A DNA stretch of 64,000 nucleotides. Origin: Variovorax paradoxus_P. GTDB lineage: Bacteria; Pseudomonadota; Gammaproteobacteria; Burkholderiales; Burkholderiaceae_C. The number at the start of each line of letters is the position of its first letter. The first letter of the stretch is position 1. Shown piece after piece: positions 1-8,291 of the stretch. Below the pieces are notes generated by a model that had not been told where the DNA came from, made no database searches, and was given only the letters and a program-made list of their open reading frames with translations. Both the position numbers and the translations under genes were made by a program. The DNA lies in the NCBI RefSeq assembly GCF_050627025.1, contig NZ_CP192472.1. The stretch is one strand, 5' to 3'.

Positions 1-417
1 GCGGTGACGGGATCGGGCCGCAAGACCTTCTGCCTGGCCGGCGACGGCGGCTTCATCCTGAACCTGGGCGAACTGGCCTGCATGGTGCAGGAGAAGGCAC
101 CCATGGTCATCGTGCTCATGAACGACAAGAGCTACGGCGTCATCAAGAACATCCAGGACGCGCAATACGGCGGCCGCCAGTGCTACGCCGAGCTGCACAC
201 GCCCGACTACGACCTGCTGTGCCGGTCGATCGCGCTGCCGCATGCCCGCGTGAAAGACCTTACCGACCTGCCGGCGCACCTGGACAGGGCGCTGGCCGCC
301 GACGGACCTTTCCTGCTGGAAATCGACATGCTGTCGATCGGCGGTTTCAAGACCACCTTCGCCGGCCCGCCGACCAACACCGTCACGCAGATTCCCGCGC
401 TCGGCGCAGCCAAGTGA
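1..417 (+). CDS. ThDP-dependent 2-oxoacid decarboxylase/acetolactate-synthase-like enzyme, C-terminal part
   Basis: This is the 3' end of a gene that begins before the window; about 138 residues are visible, against roughly 550 for the whole family. The thiamine diphosphate and magnesium signature GDGG followed about 25 residues later by an MND motif is present, as in benzoylformate decarboxylases and acetolactate synthases. That family decarboxylates 2-oxo acids, giving an aldehyde or ligating it to a second carbonyl. The stop is 20 bases before the next gene, so it belongs to the same operon. An aldehyde dehydrogenase two genes later makes an aldehyde-releasing decarboxylase the likelier role, but that is inference, and the substrate-binding domain is outside the window. 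Confidence 0.85.
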   Translation, partial: AVTGSGRKTFCLAGDGGFILNLGELACMVQEKAPMVIVLMNDKSYGVIKNIQDAQYGGRQCYAELHTPDYDLLCRSIALPHARVKDLTDLPAHLDRALAADGPFLLEIDMLSIGGFKTTFAGPPTNTVTQIPALGAAK

Positions 418-437
418 GCGAACGCGGAGCCCCACGC

Positions 438-1238
438 ATGACCACTGCCATCACGCGCATTGCACTCGTCGGCTGCGGAGCCATCGGCACCTCGGTGCTC
501 GACCTGCTGCGCGGCGATCCCGCCCTGAAGGTGGTTGCCATCGTCGTGCCGGCCGATGGCATTGCCGCCGCACGGAAGGCCGCGCCTGACGTGCATGTCG
601 GCAGCGCCGTGCCCGCCAGCGGCATTGACCTTGTCGTCGAAACCGCCGGCCATGCGGCCATCGAGGAGCACGTGCTGCCCGCTCTGGCACGCGGCACGCC
701 GTGCGTGGTGGCGTCGGTCGGTGCGCTGTCGGCCGCGGGCTTCGCCGAGAGGCTCGAAGCCGCCGCCGTAGCCGGCCACACGCAGGCGCAGCTGATTCCG
801 GGCGCCATAGGCGGCATCGACGCGCTCGCCGCGGCCCGCATCGGCGGTTTGAGCAACGTGCGCTACACGGGCCGCAAGCCGCCGCAGGCCTGGAAAGGCA
901 CGCCGGCCGAGCAGGGCCGCGACCTCGACACGCTGGCTCGCGAAACCGTGATCTTCGAAGGCAGCGCGCGCGAAGCGGCCTTGCTCTATCCGAAGAACGC
1001 CAACGTTGCGGCCACCGTGTCCCTCGCGGGCCTGGGCCTGGATCGGACGATGGTGCGCCTCATCGCCGACCCGGCCACCACCGAGAACGTGCACACCGTC
1101 GAAGCCGAAGGTGCCTTCGGCAGCTTCGCGCTGACCATGCGCAACCAGCCGCTCGCGGCCAACCCCAAGACCTCGGCCCTGACCGTGTACAGCGCCGTGC
1201 GCGCGCTGCGCAACCGTGTCGCGCCCCTGGCCATTTGA
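438..1238 (+). CDS. Aspartate dehydrogenase-like NAD(P)-dependent amino acid dehydrogenase
   Basis: The 266-residue protein has a Rossmann fold start with GCGAIG at residues 12-17 and the family block YPKNANVAA near residue 184, typical of the NadX/aspartate dehydrogenase family. Known members oxidatively deaminate L-aspartate to iminoaspartate or run the reverse amination. The ATG at 438 is chosen because it places the nucleotide-binding strand at residue 8; a longer reading would run into the preceding gene. It sits between a ThDP enzyme and an aldehyde dehydrogenase inside a ring-oxidation operon, so here it may act on a pathway amine or amino acid rather than in NAD synthesis. No nadA or nadB is nearby. 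The family is clear, the substrate is not. Confidence 0.8.
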   Translation: MTTAITRIALVGCGAIGTSVLDLLRGDPALKVVAIVVPADGIAAARKAAPDVHVGSAVPASGIDLVVETAGHAAIEEHVLPALARGTPCVVASVGALSAAGFAERLEAAAVAGHTQAQLIPGAIGGIDALAAARIGGLSNVRYTGRKPPQAWKGTPAEQGRDLDTLARETVIFEGSAREAALLYPKNANVAATVSLAGLGLDRTMVRLIADPATTENVHTVEAEGAFGSFALTMRNQPLAANPKTSALTVYSAVRALRNRVAPLAI

Positions 1239-1246
1239 ATCTCCCC

Positions 1247-2722
1247 ATGATCTCCACCGAACTCCTTCCGATCTGTATCGCCGGCGAATGGCGCCTGGGC
1301 GGAGGCGACATATACGAAAGCCTGTACCCCGCCACCGGCGAACCCATTGCGCGCCTGAAGGCCGCGAGCCTGGCCGATGTCGAAGAAGCCATCACGCGCG
1401 CCGACCACGCCTTCCGCACCAGCGGCTGGGCGCAGCGCCTGCCGCACGAGCGCGCCGCCGTGCTGCACCGCGTGGCGCAGCTGATCCGCGAAGAAGGCGA
1501 GTCGCTCGCGCAGAAGCAGCGCCTGGACAACGGCAAGCCGATCGTCGAAACCCGCAACCTCGTGGCGAGCGCCGCGGGCACCTTCCAGTTCTTCGCCGCT
1601 GCGCTCGAGACGCTCGAAGAAAGCATCACGCCCTCGCGCGGCGCCTTTGTCACGATGAGCGTGCACGAACCCATGGGCGTGGTCGCGGCCATCACGCCGT
1701 GGAACTCGCCCATCGCGAGCGAAGCCCAGAAGCTCGCGCCCGCGCTGGCCGCTGGCAATGCGGTGGTCGTTAAACCTGCGGAAGTCACTCCGCTCATGGC
1801 GCTCGAACTGGCGCGCATCTGCGAGCTGGCCGGCGTGCCCAAGGGCATTGTGAGCGTGCTGCCGGGCAAGGGCTCGGTCATTGGCGACGCGATCACCAAG
1901 CATCCTTTGGTCAAGCGCGTGTCGTTCACCGGCGGCACCACCACCGGCAAGCACATTGCCCACATCGCGGCAGACAAGATGATGCCGGTATCGCTCGAGC
2001 TTGGCGGCAAGTCGCCGACCATGGTGCTCGACGACGCGGACCTCGACCATGCGGTGAACGGCGTGCTCTACGGCATCTTCAGTTCGTCGGGCGAGTCTTG
2101 CATCGCGGGCTCGCGCCTGTTTGTCGCGCGCAGCATCTACGACGAATTCCTCACGCGGCTGGCCGAAGGCGCCAACGCTCTGCGCGTGGGCGACCCGGCT
2201 TCGGAGCGCACCCAGATGGGCCCGCTCATCACGGCCAGGCACCGCGAGGGCATCGAGCGCTATGTGGACCTGGGCGTGTCCGAAGGCGGCCGTATCCGCA
2301 CGGGCGGCGTGCGACCGCACGGCGCCGCATTCGACAAGGGCTACTTCTACCAGCCGACCATCCTCGAAGGCCTGAGCAACAACGCCCGCATCAGCCAGGA
2401 AGAAATCTTCGGACCGGTGCTGGTCGCAATGCCCTTCGACAACGAGGACGAACTGATTGCGCAGGCCAACGACAGCGTCTATGCACTGGCCGCAGGCGTG
2501 TGGAGCCGCGACTTCAAGCGCGCCTGGAAGCTGGGCCGCACAGTGCAGGCCGGCACCGTCTGGGTCAACACCTACAAGCAGTTCTCGGTTTCGACGCCGT
2601 TCGGCGGCTGGCGCGACAGCGGCCTGGGCCGCGAGAAGGGGCGCGAAGGGATCTTCCAGTACATGGAACAGAAGAGCATGTACTGGGGAACGAACGAACA
2701 ACCGCTTCCCTGGGCGAACTGA
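1247..2722 (+). CDS. NAD(P)-dependent aldehyde dehydrogenase
   Basis: This 491-residue protein is a full-length ALDH-superfamily enzyme that oxidises an aldehyde to its acid with NAD(P). The general base Glu251 lies in the ELGGK motif and the catalytic Cys285 lies in GESCIAGS, 34 residues apart as the family requires; the glycine-rich cofactor loop is FTGGTTTG. It starts 8 bases after the stop of the aspartate-dehydrogenase-like gene and is followed 16 bases later by the VOC gene, so it is in the operon. Its probable substrate is the aldehyde released by the upstream ThDP enzyme, which is inference from gene order. Confidence 0.9.
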   Translation: MISTELLPICIAGEWRLGGGDIYESLYPATGEPIARLKAASLADVEEAITRADHAFRTSGWAQRLPHERAAVLHRVAQLIREEGESLAQKQRLDNGKPIVETRNLVASAAGTFQFFAAALETLEESITPSRGAFVTMSVHEPMGVVAAITPWNSPIASEAQKLAPALAAGNAVVVKPAEVTPLMALELARICELAGVPKGIVSVLPGKGSVIGDAITKHPLVKRVSFTGGTTTGKHIAHIAADKMMPVSLELGGKSPTMVLDDADLDHAVNGVLYGIFSSSGESCIAGSRLFVARSIYDEFLTRLAEGANALRVGDPASERTQMGPLITARHREGIERYVDLGVSEGGRIRTGGVRPHGAAFDKGYFYQPTILEGLSNNARISQEEIFGPVLVAMPFDNEDELIAQANDSVYALAAGVWSRDFKRAWKLGRTVQAGTVWVNTYKQFSVSTPFGGWRDSGLGREKGREGIFQYMEQKSMYWGTNEQPLPWAN

Positions 2723-2738
2723 AGAATAGGAGCACACG

Positions 2739-3710
2739 ATGAGCGTACTTGGCATCGACCAGATCACCTACGGCGCGGACGACCTGCCCGCCTGCCGCCA
2801 GTTCTTCCTCGACTGGGGCCTTGCACTGAAGTCGGAAGCCGCCGACGAGCTCGTCTTCGAGTGCCTCAACGGCTGCAGGGTGGTCGTTGCGGCGTGGGAC
2901 AAGCCCGGCCTGCCGCCCGCGATGGAAGAGGGCCCGACGCTGCGCGAAGTGGTGTGGGGCGTGGAAAGCGACGCCGACCTGGACCGCTACGCCGCCGCCA
3001 TCGCGCAGGACCCGGCCTTCGTCGACGCCGCGGTGGATGGCGCGCGCCGCATCGGCTGCACCGACCCCAACGGACTGGCCGTGCGCCTGCAGGTGAGCCG
3101 AAAGCGCACGGTCGACGTCGACTGCGGCGCGATGAACACCTGGAACGCCAAGCCTCGTGTGAACCAGCCCGCACCCATCTACGAACGCGCCACGCCAATC
3201 GAGGTGGGCCATGTCGTGTTCTTCGTGAGCGACGTGAAAGCGACGAGCGCGTTCTATGCGCAGCGCTTCGGCTTCGTCTCGTCCGACGGCTATCCGAACC
3301 GCGGCGCCTTCATGCGCTGCGCGCCCGAGGGCGGCCACCACGACCTGTTCCTGCTGCAGATTCCTTCGGGCAAGCGCGGGCTCAACCACGTGGCTTTCAC
3401 CGTGCGCGACATCCACGAAGTGTTTGGCGGCGGCCTGCATTTCTCGCGCTGCGGCTGGGAAACCCAACTGGGCCCGGGTCGCCACCCGGTGTCGTCCGCG
3501 TACTTCTGGTACTTCAAGAATCCGGCGGGCGGCCTCATCGAGTACTACGCTGACGAAGACCAGCTCACCGCCGACTGGCAGCCGCGCGAGTTCGAACCCG
3601 GCCCGACCGTTTTCGCCGAATGGGCGGTCGATGGCGGCCTCGACGGCAACACGCGCCGCCAGAAGAGCGCGGAAGGACCAAAAGGTGCTTTCCTGACCGA
3701 AAAGAAGTGA
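2739..3710 (+). CDS. VOC-superfamily protein, probable extradiol ring-cleavage dioxygenase
   Basis: The 323-residue protein has two vicinal-oxygen-chelate repeats, the first at about residues 5-120 and the second at about 155-275. The second repeat carries the metal triad expected of type I extradiol dioxygenases: His158 (GHVVFF), His217 (LNHVAF) and Glu268 (IEYY). Such enzymes open catechol-like rings next to the hydroxyls using Fe(II) and O2. The first repeat lacks ligands, as in 2,3-dihydroxybiphenyl dioxygenases. A good AGGAG lies 6 bases before the ATG. With a Rieske oxygenase and a flavin hydroxylase in the same operon, ring cleavage is the natural role. A glyoxalase or isomerase of the same fold is the alternative. 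Confidence 0.8.
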   Translation: MSVLGIDQITYGADDLPACRQFFLDWGLALKSEAADELVFECLNGCRVVVAAWDKPGLPPAMEEGPTLREVVWGVESDADLDRYAAAIAQDPAFVDAAVDGARRIGCTDPNGLAVRLQVSRKRTVDVDCGAMNTWNAKPRVNQPAPIYERATPIEVGHVVFFVSDVKATSAFYAQRFGFVSSDGYPNRGAFMRCAPEGGHHDLFLLQIPSGKRGLNHVAFTVRDIHEVFGGGLHFSRCGWETQLGPGRHPVSSAYFWYFKNPAGGLIEYYADEDQLTADWQPREFEPGPTVFAEWAVDGGLDGNTRRQKSAEGPKGAFLTEKK

Positions 3711-3724
3711 ACCCGGTGAACCTC

Positions 3725-4711
3725 ATGCAACGACGTTTTTCTTTCTCCCTGATGGCGGCCGCCGCGCTGGCCATCGCCTTTCCGGCGCATGCACAGAGCG
3801 ATGCGCAGAAGCAACTTTCGAGCGACCGCTTCACCATCGTCTCGCCGTTCCCGCCAGGCGGCCCGGTCGACACGCTGGCCCGGGTGCTGTCCGACGGCCT
3901 TGCCAAGCGCTACGGCCAGGCCGCCGTGGTCGAGAACCTCGTGGGCGCGGCCGGCAACATCGGTATCGACAAGGTCAAGCGCGCCAGGGGCGACGGCCAC
4001 ACGCTGCTCGTGGTGCCGGCCGGCAACCTCACGATCAACCCGACGCTGATGCCGAACTTCCCGTTCAACATCGAGAAGGACTTCGTGCCCGTGACCATGC
4101 TTGCCAAGGCACCTAACGTGCTGGTGGCCGCGCCGGCCTCCGGCATCAAGAGCGCGAAAGAACTGGTGGCCGCGGCCAAGGCCAAGCCCAACACGATGTC
4201 GTATGCCTCGCCCGGCGTGGGCAGCGGGCTGCACCTGGCGGGCGAGCTGTTCAAGCAACAGGCAGGAATCGACCTGCTGCATGTGCCCTACAAGGGCACG
4301 GCGCCCGCGCTTAACGACGTGCTCGGCGGCTCGGTGCCGCTGATGTTCAGCAACCTGCCGGCGACCATGCCCTTCATCAAGAACGGCAAGCTCATTGCGC
4401 TGGGCGTGACCGAAGCCGAACGCAGCCCCGCCGCGCCCGACATTCCCACGCTGGCGGAGCAGGGCATCCAGGGCGTAGCCGTCACCTCGTGGTATGGCCT
4501 GCTGGCACCCAAGGGCACGCCGCCGGCGGTGGTCGAGCAGCTTGCCAAGGACGCGGCCGAGATGCTGGCCCAGCCCGATGTGCGCGACCGCCTGAAAGCA
4601 CAAGGCATGACCGACGCGGCCATGAAGCCCGCGGCGTTCGCCGCGCATATCCGCGATGAGACGGCCGTGTGGGCCCGGATCATCAAGGCCCGCAACATCG
4701 TGGCCGAGTGA
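3725..4711 (+). CDS. Bug-family (TctC-like) periplasmic solute-binding protein
   Basis: This 328-residue protein has a signal peptide of about 20 residues ending in AHAQ and the TctC/Bug core beginning with the FPPGGPVD motif, with a VENLVGAAGNIG segment that forms the carboxylate pocket. Bug proteins bind organic acids, often aromatic or dicarboxylic, and are vastly expanded in Burkholderiales. No tctA or tctB membrane genes are in the window, so it is an orphan receptor, as is common. It lies inside the catabolic operon between the VOC dioxygenase and the flavin monooxygenase and so probably captures the pathway substrate. A GTG at 3716 is an alternative start that would lengthen the signal by three residues. 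Confidence 0.88.
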   Translation: MQRRFSFSLMAAAALAIAFPAHAQSDAQKQLSSDRFTIVSPFPPGGPVDTLARVLSDGLAKRYGQAAVVENLVGAAGNIGIDKVKRARGDGHTLLVVPAGNLTINPTLMPNFPFNIEKDFVPVTMLAKAPNVLVAAPASGIKSAKELVAAAKAKPNTMSYASPGVGSGLHLAGELFKQQAGIDLLHVPYKGTAPALNDVLGGSVPLMFSNLPATMPFIKNGKLIALGVTEAERSPAAPDIPTLAEQGIQGVAVTSWYGLLAPKGTPPAVVEQLAKDAAEMLAQPDVRDRLKAQGMTDAAMKPAAFAAHIRDETAVWARIIKARNIVAE

Positions 4712-4752
4712 GCCCCGCACAAGCAGCAAGCACCAAGAGAGACAGAGACTCC

Positions 4753-5928
4753 ATGCATACAAGCGAATCCACCATCGGCATCGTCGGTGCCGGCATCGGC
4801 GGCCTGGTCGCCGCCATCGCACTGCGCCGCGCGGGGCACGACGTGGTCGTGTTCGAGCAGGCCAAACAGTTTGCCCGCGTCGGCGCCGACATCAACCTCA
4901 CGCCGAACGCCGTGCGCGCGCTCGACGGCCTCGGCGTGGGCGACGCCGCCCGCGTGACGGCGGCCCGTCCGTCGCACCGCATCAGCCGCACCTACGACAG
5001 CGGTGAAGAAACCTCGCGCCTCGAAATGGCCGACTCGGCCGAACAGCGCTACGGCGCGCCGCAGCTCACCATCCACCGCGCCGACCTGCTGGCCGCGTTG
5101 GCCGACATGTTCCCGGCGGAGCGCGTGGCACTCGGCAAGCGCGCCGAAACCATTGCGGCCGACGACCGGGGCGTGACCCTGTCGTTCAGCGACGGCACCA
5201 GCAACCGGGTGGGCGCGCTGATCGGTGCCGACGGCATCCACTCGAGCGTGCGCACGGCAATGTTCGGCGCCGAAAGCCCGCGCTTCACGGGCATCGTCGC
5301 CTACCGCGCCGTGGTGCCCGCCGAAAGCGTGGCTGGCGTGCCCAACCTGGGCGCCTTCACCAAGTGGTGGGGCCCGAACCCGCAGAGCCAGATCGTCACG
5401 TTCCCGCTGAACCGCGGCAAGGACATCTTCATCTTTGCCACCACGCCGCAGGACACATGGCACCTCGAGTCGTGGACCGCGCCGGGCAGCGTCGACGAAC
5501 TGCGCGAGCAGTATGTGGACTACCACCCGGAGGCGCGCGCACTGCTCGACGCCTGCGACACAGTGCTGAAGACCGCGCTGTACGAGCGAGACCCGATGCC
5601 GGCCTGGACCCAGGGCCGCATGGCGCTGCTGGGCGATGCCGCGCACCCGATGCTGCCCTTCATGGCGCAGGGCGCCGGCATGGCCATTGAAGACGCCGTG
5701 GTGCTGTCGCGCCACCTCGACGGCGTGGCCGTAACCGACGTTCCCGCCGCGCTGCAGGCCTACCAGACGGCGCGCATGGCGCGCGCCAGCCAGGTGCAGC
5801 TCGGTTCGCGCGGCAACAACTGGCTGCGCGAAGGCGGCAACGCCGACTGGGTGTACGCCTACGACGCCTGGGCCGTGCCGCTGGGCGTACCGGCGCAAGG
5901 CGCGGTCGCTGCTGCCGCTATCGCCTGA
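4753..5928 (+). CDS. FAD-dependent monooxygenase, 6-hydroxynicotinate 3-monooxygenase/salicylate hydroxylase type
   Basis: This 391-residue group A flavoprotein hydroxylase has an N-terminal GAGIGG dinucleotide fold (residues 12-17), a GADGIHS (DG) motif in the middle and the FAD-ribityl GDAAHPM motif at Asp295. The C-terminal stretch with ASQVQ, NNWL and WVYAYD resembles NicC, which hydroxylates 6-hydroxynicotinate with loss of the carboxylate, as remembered from that family. Salicylate 1-hydroxylase is the close alternative and uses the same chemistry. Either way it would prepare a dihydroxylated ring for the VOC dioxygenase upstream. The start was chosen at the ATG that leaves a short leader before the first beta strand. 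Confidence 0.87.
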   Translation: MHTSESTIGIVGAGIGGLVAAIALRRAGHDVVVFEQAKQFARVGADINLTPNAVRALDGLGVGDAARVTAARPSHRISRTYDSGEETSRLEMADSAEQRYGAPQLTIHRADLLAALADMFPAERVALGKRAETIAADDRGVTLSFSDGTSNRVGALIGADGIHSSVRTAMFGAESPRFTGIVAYRAVVPAESVAGVPNLGAFTKWWGPNPQSQIVTFPLNRGKDIFIFATTPQDTWHLESWTAPGSVDELREQYVDYHPEARALLDACDTVLKTALYERDPMPAWTQGRMALLGDAAHPMLPFMAQGAGMAIEDAVVLSRHLDGVAVTDVPAALQAYQTARMARASQVQLGSRGNNWLREGGNADWVYAYDAWAVPLGVPAQGAVAAAAIA

Positions 5929-5963
5929 CCCCTTTTTTCTCCCTCGCTCCACGGAGGCTCACA

Positions 5964-6185
5964 ATGCAACAAGACCGCTTTCTACAACCGCACCAGGCGC
6001 GCCAGCGCCCGGCGACCACCTACGAAGACCTGCTGGGCGACGTGATCGAGCGTGCCTATGCCGACGGCATCCATGACCTGCCGGGCCTGGTGCAGCGCCT
6101 GAACGACAGCGGCCTGGCCACGCCGGGCGGCCTCGCATGGACCGAGGCGCTTTACCGCAAGGAAATGGCCGCGCTGGCCGCCTGA
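5964..6185 (+). CDS. Small recombinase-like helix-turn-helix protein
   Basis: This 73-residue protein begins at an ATG preceded by GGAGG. Its second half (about residues 38-68) has the pattern of the small helix-turn-helix found at the end of serine-recombinase domains, where a loop reading LNDSGLATPGG is followed by a helix that would contact DNA. There is no catalytic serine domain, so it is not a recombinase. It ends 12 bases before the Rieske oxygenase gene and is clearly co-transcribed. It could be a small regulator of the operon or an accessory protein of the oxygenase; I know of no demonstrated function. Confidence 0.75.
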   Translation: MQQDRFLQPHQARQRPATTYEDLLGDVIERAYADGIHDLPGLVQRLNDSGLATPGGLAWTEALYRKEMAALAA

Positions 6186-6197
6186 GGAGAACCCATC

Positions 6198-7250
6198 ATG
6201 ACCATCGCCATCCATCCGGTCTCACCGGCCCCTGTCGATCCCGTCGACCACCTGCTCGGGATCGGCCTGAAGGATCTCTGGTACCCGATCTGCCCTTCGC
6301 ACTTCATCAAGGAGAACCCGATCTCGCTGCGCCGCCTCGGCCGCAAGATCGCTCTGTGGCGCGACGGCGAAGGCGTACTGCACGCGCTCGAAGACCGCTG
6401 CCCGCATCGCGGTGCGCCGCTGTCGCAGGGCGTGGTGCTGGGCGACCGCCTCTCGTGCCCCTACCACGGTGTTGAAGTACGCCACGACGGCGTGGTCGCG
6501 CGCGTGCCGGGCAGCCCCGGCTGCAAGCTCGAAGGCTCGCGCGCCACGCGGCACTTCCACGTGCAGGAGCGTGCGGGCGCCGTCTTCCTCTACAACTCGA
6601 AGGAGCCGGTCGATGTGCCGCCGCCGCTGGTGCTGCCCGAGCAGCTGACCGACGAGGCCGAGTACTCGAACTTCCTGTGCTACACGGAATGGAAGGGCGA
6701 CTACCGCTACGTGCTGGACAACGTGATGGACCCGATGCACGGCACGTACCTGCACAAGCAGTCGCACTCGATGGCCGAGGGCGACTCGAGCGCCAAGTTC
6801 GGCATCCGCCCGACCGACATCGGCTTCGTGTTCGAGAAGGAAGGACAGCGCAACGTCAACTTCGACTGGACCGAGTGGGCCGACACCGGCATTCACTGGA
6901 TGCGCCTGGAAATTCCGTACCCGAAGACCGGCGGCCCCGGGGGCAACTTCATCATCATCGGCGCCTTCTCGCCGATGGCCAATGGCATGACGGCCACCTT
7001 CTTCTGGCGCGCGCGCAAGCTGGCGCCGGGCTGGGAGCGCGACACCTGGCGCTTCCTGTACAAGAACCGCCTGGAGGCGCGCCACTGGCATGTGCTGGAA
7101 CAAGACCGCGTGATGCTCGAAGAAATGGAAGCCGACGCCAACCAGCACGAGAACCTGTACCAGCACGACCTGGGCATCGTCCGCCTGCGCCGCCACATGC
7201 GCAATCTGGCTCAGGCGCAACTGGCCGAAGCCGGCGCCGCCACGGCCTGA
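6198..7250 (+). CDS. Rieske non-heme iron oxygenase, alpha subunit
   Basis: This 350-residue protein is the terminal oxygenase of an aromatic ring-hydroxylating or demethylating system. The Rieske cluster ligands are Cys68, His70, Cys87 and His90 (CPH and CPYH). The mononuclear iron facial triad is Asp178, His181 and His186 in a DPMHGTYLH motif. No beta-subunit gene is present, so it is of the alpha-only type, like vanillate or phthalate oxygenases. It receives electrons from the PDR/VanB reductase encoded 23 bases downstream. A strong GAGGAG precedes the ATG. The operon suggests an aromatic acid substrate. Confidence 0.93.
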   Translation: MTIAIHPVSPAPVDPVDHLLGIGLKDLWYPICPSHFIKENPISLRRLGRKIALWRDGEGVLHALEDRCPHRGAPLSQGVVLGDRLSCPYHGVEVRHDGVVARVPGSPGCKLEGSRATRHFHVQERAGAVFLYNSKEPVDVPPPLVLPEQLTDEAEYSNFLCYTEWKGDYRYVLDNVMDPMHGTYLHKQSHSMAEGDSSAKFGIRPTDIGFVFEKEGQRNVNFDWTEWADTGIHWMRLEIPYPKTGGPGGNFIIIGAFSPMANGMTATFFWRARKLAPGWERDTWRFLYKNRLEARHWHVLEQDRVMLEEMEADANQHENLYQHDLGIVRLRRHMRNLAQAQLAEAGAATA

Positions 7251-7273
7251 ACCGCAAGCAACCGAGCAACGCC

Positions 7274-8242
7274 ATGTCTTCTCCCACGCTGAACGCCCTC
7301 GTGCACACCATGCGCTACGAGGCCGAAGGCATCGTCAGCGTCGAGTTCCGGCCGGCCACGCCGGCGGTGGACTTTCCCGCCTTCGAGGCCGGCTCCCACA
7401 TCGACCTGCACCTGCCCAACGGACTGGTGCGCAGCTACTCGCTGTGCAACCCTTCGAGCGACCGGCAGCGCTACGTCGTGGGCGTGCTCAACGACCGCAA
7501 GAGCCGCGGCGGCTCGCGCTACGTGCACCAGCAGCTGCGCGTGGGCATGACGCTGCCGATCTCGGCGCCGCGCAACAACTTCAAGCTGGAAGAGGGCGCC
7601 GAACGCTCGGTGCTCGTGGCGGGCGGCATCGGCGTGACGCCCATCTGGTGCATGCTGCAGCGGCTCATTGCCATCGGCAAGCCGGTCGAAGTCGTCTACT
7701 GCGCGCGCACCCGCAAGGAGGCCGCCTTCTGCGATGCCATCGAGGCGCTGGCGAAGGAGAAATCGGTTCAGCTCACCTGGCACTTCGACGACGAGAAGGG
7801 TGCACCGCCCGATCTCGCCTCGCTGTTGGCCGGCAAGGGCGCCACCAGCCACTTCTACTGCTGCGGCCCCACGCCGATGCTCGATGCTTTCGAAAAGAGC
7901 TGCGAGCAACTGGGCTACGCCAACGCGCACATCGAGCGCTTTGCCGCGGTGCATGTGGAAGCGCCCAGCGCTACACAGAGCTGCGTGGTGGAGTGCGCAA
8001 AGAGCGGCAAGAGCGTCGAGGTGCCTCCGGGTAAATCGATTCTCGACAGCCTGATCGACGCTGGCCTCACCCCTGACCACAGCTGCAAGGAAGGCGTTTG
8101 CGGCGCTTGCGAAACGGCGGTGATCGAGGGCGAAGTCGATCACCACGACGGCATCCTCACCAAGATCGAACGTGCGTCCAACAAGACCATGATGATCTGC
8201 GTCTCTCGCTGCAAGGGCGAGCGGCTGGTGCTGGACATCTGA
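7274..8242 (+). CDS. PDR/VanB-family oxidoreductase (FMN, NAD, 2Fe-2S reductase)
   Basis: This 322-residue protein is the electron-transfer partner of the Rieske oxygenase. An N-terminal flavin barrel contains the RSYSLCN motif, the central NAD domain has GGIGVTPI, and the C-terminal plant-type ferredoxin domain binds 2Fe-2S through Cys271, Cys276, Cys279 and Cys309. Electrons flow from NADH through FMN to the cluster and on to the oxygenase. The order FMN-NAD-ferredoxin is that of phthalate dioxygenase reductase. Its position immediately after the oxygenase gene completes a two-component oxygenase. Confidence 0.93.
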   Translation: MSSPTLNALVHTMRYEAEGIVSVEFRPATPAVDFPAFEAGSHIDLHLPNGLVRSYSLCNPSSDRQRYVVGVLNDRKSRGGSRYVHQQLRVGMTLPISAPRNNFKLEEGAERSVLVAGGIGVTPIWCMLQRLIAIGKPVEVVYCARTRKEAAFCDAIEALAKEKSVQLTWHFDDEKGAPPDLASLLAGKGATSHFYCCGPTPMLDAFEKSCEQLGYANAHIERFAAVHVEAPSATQSCVVECAKSGKSVEVPPGKSILDSLIDAGLTPDHSCKEGVCGACETAVIEGEVDHHDGILTKIERASNKTMMICVSRCKGERLVLDI

Positions 8243-8291
8243 ACGAGGCCAAAACCAAAGACGGCCGAGAGAAAACCAACGGGGACATTCA

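Noticed and set aside
986..2767. 593-codon open frame on the minus strand
   Set aside because: It is opposite the aldehyde dehydrogenase gene and has no recognisable motif.
5964..6185. Remnant of a mobile element (recombinase)
   Set aside because: There is no catalytic domain, no end repeats and no insertion scar; the gene fits the operon spacing, so it is treated as an operon protein.
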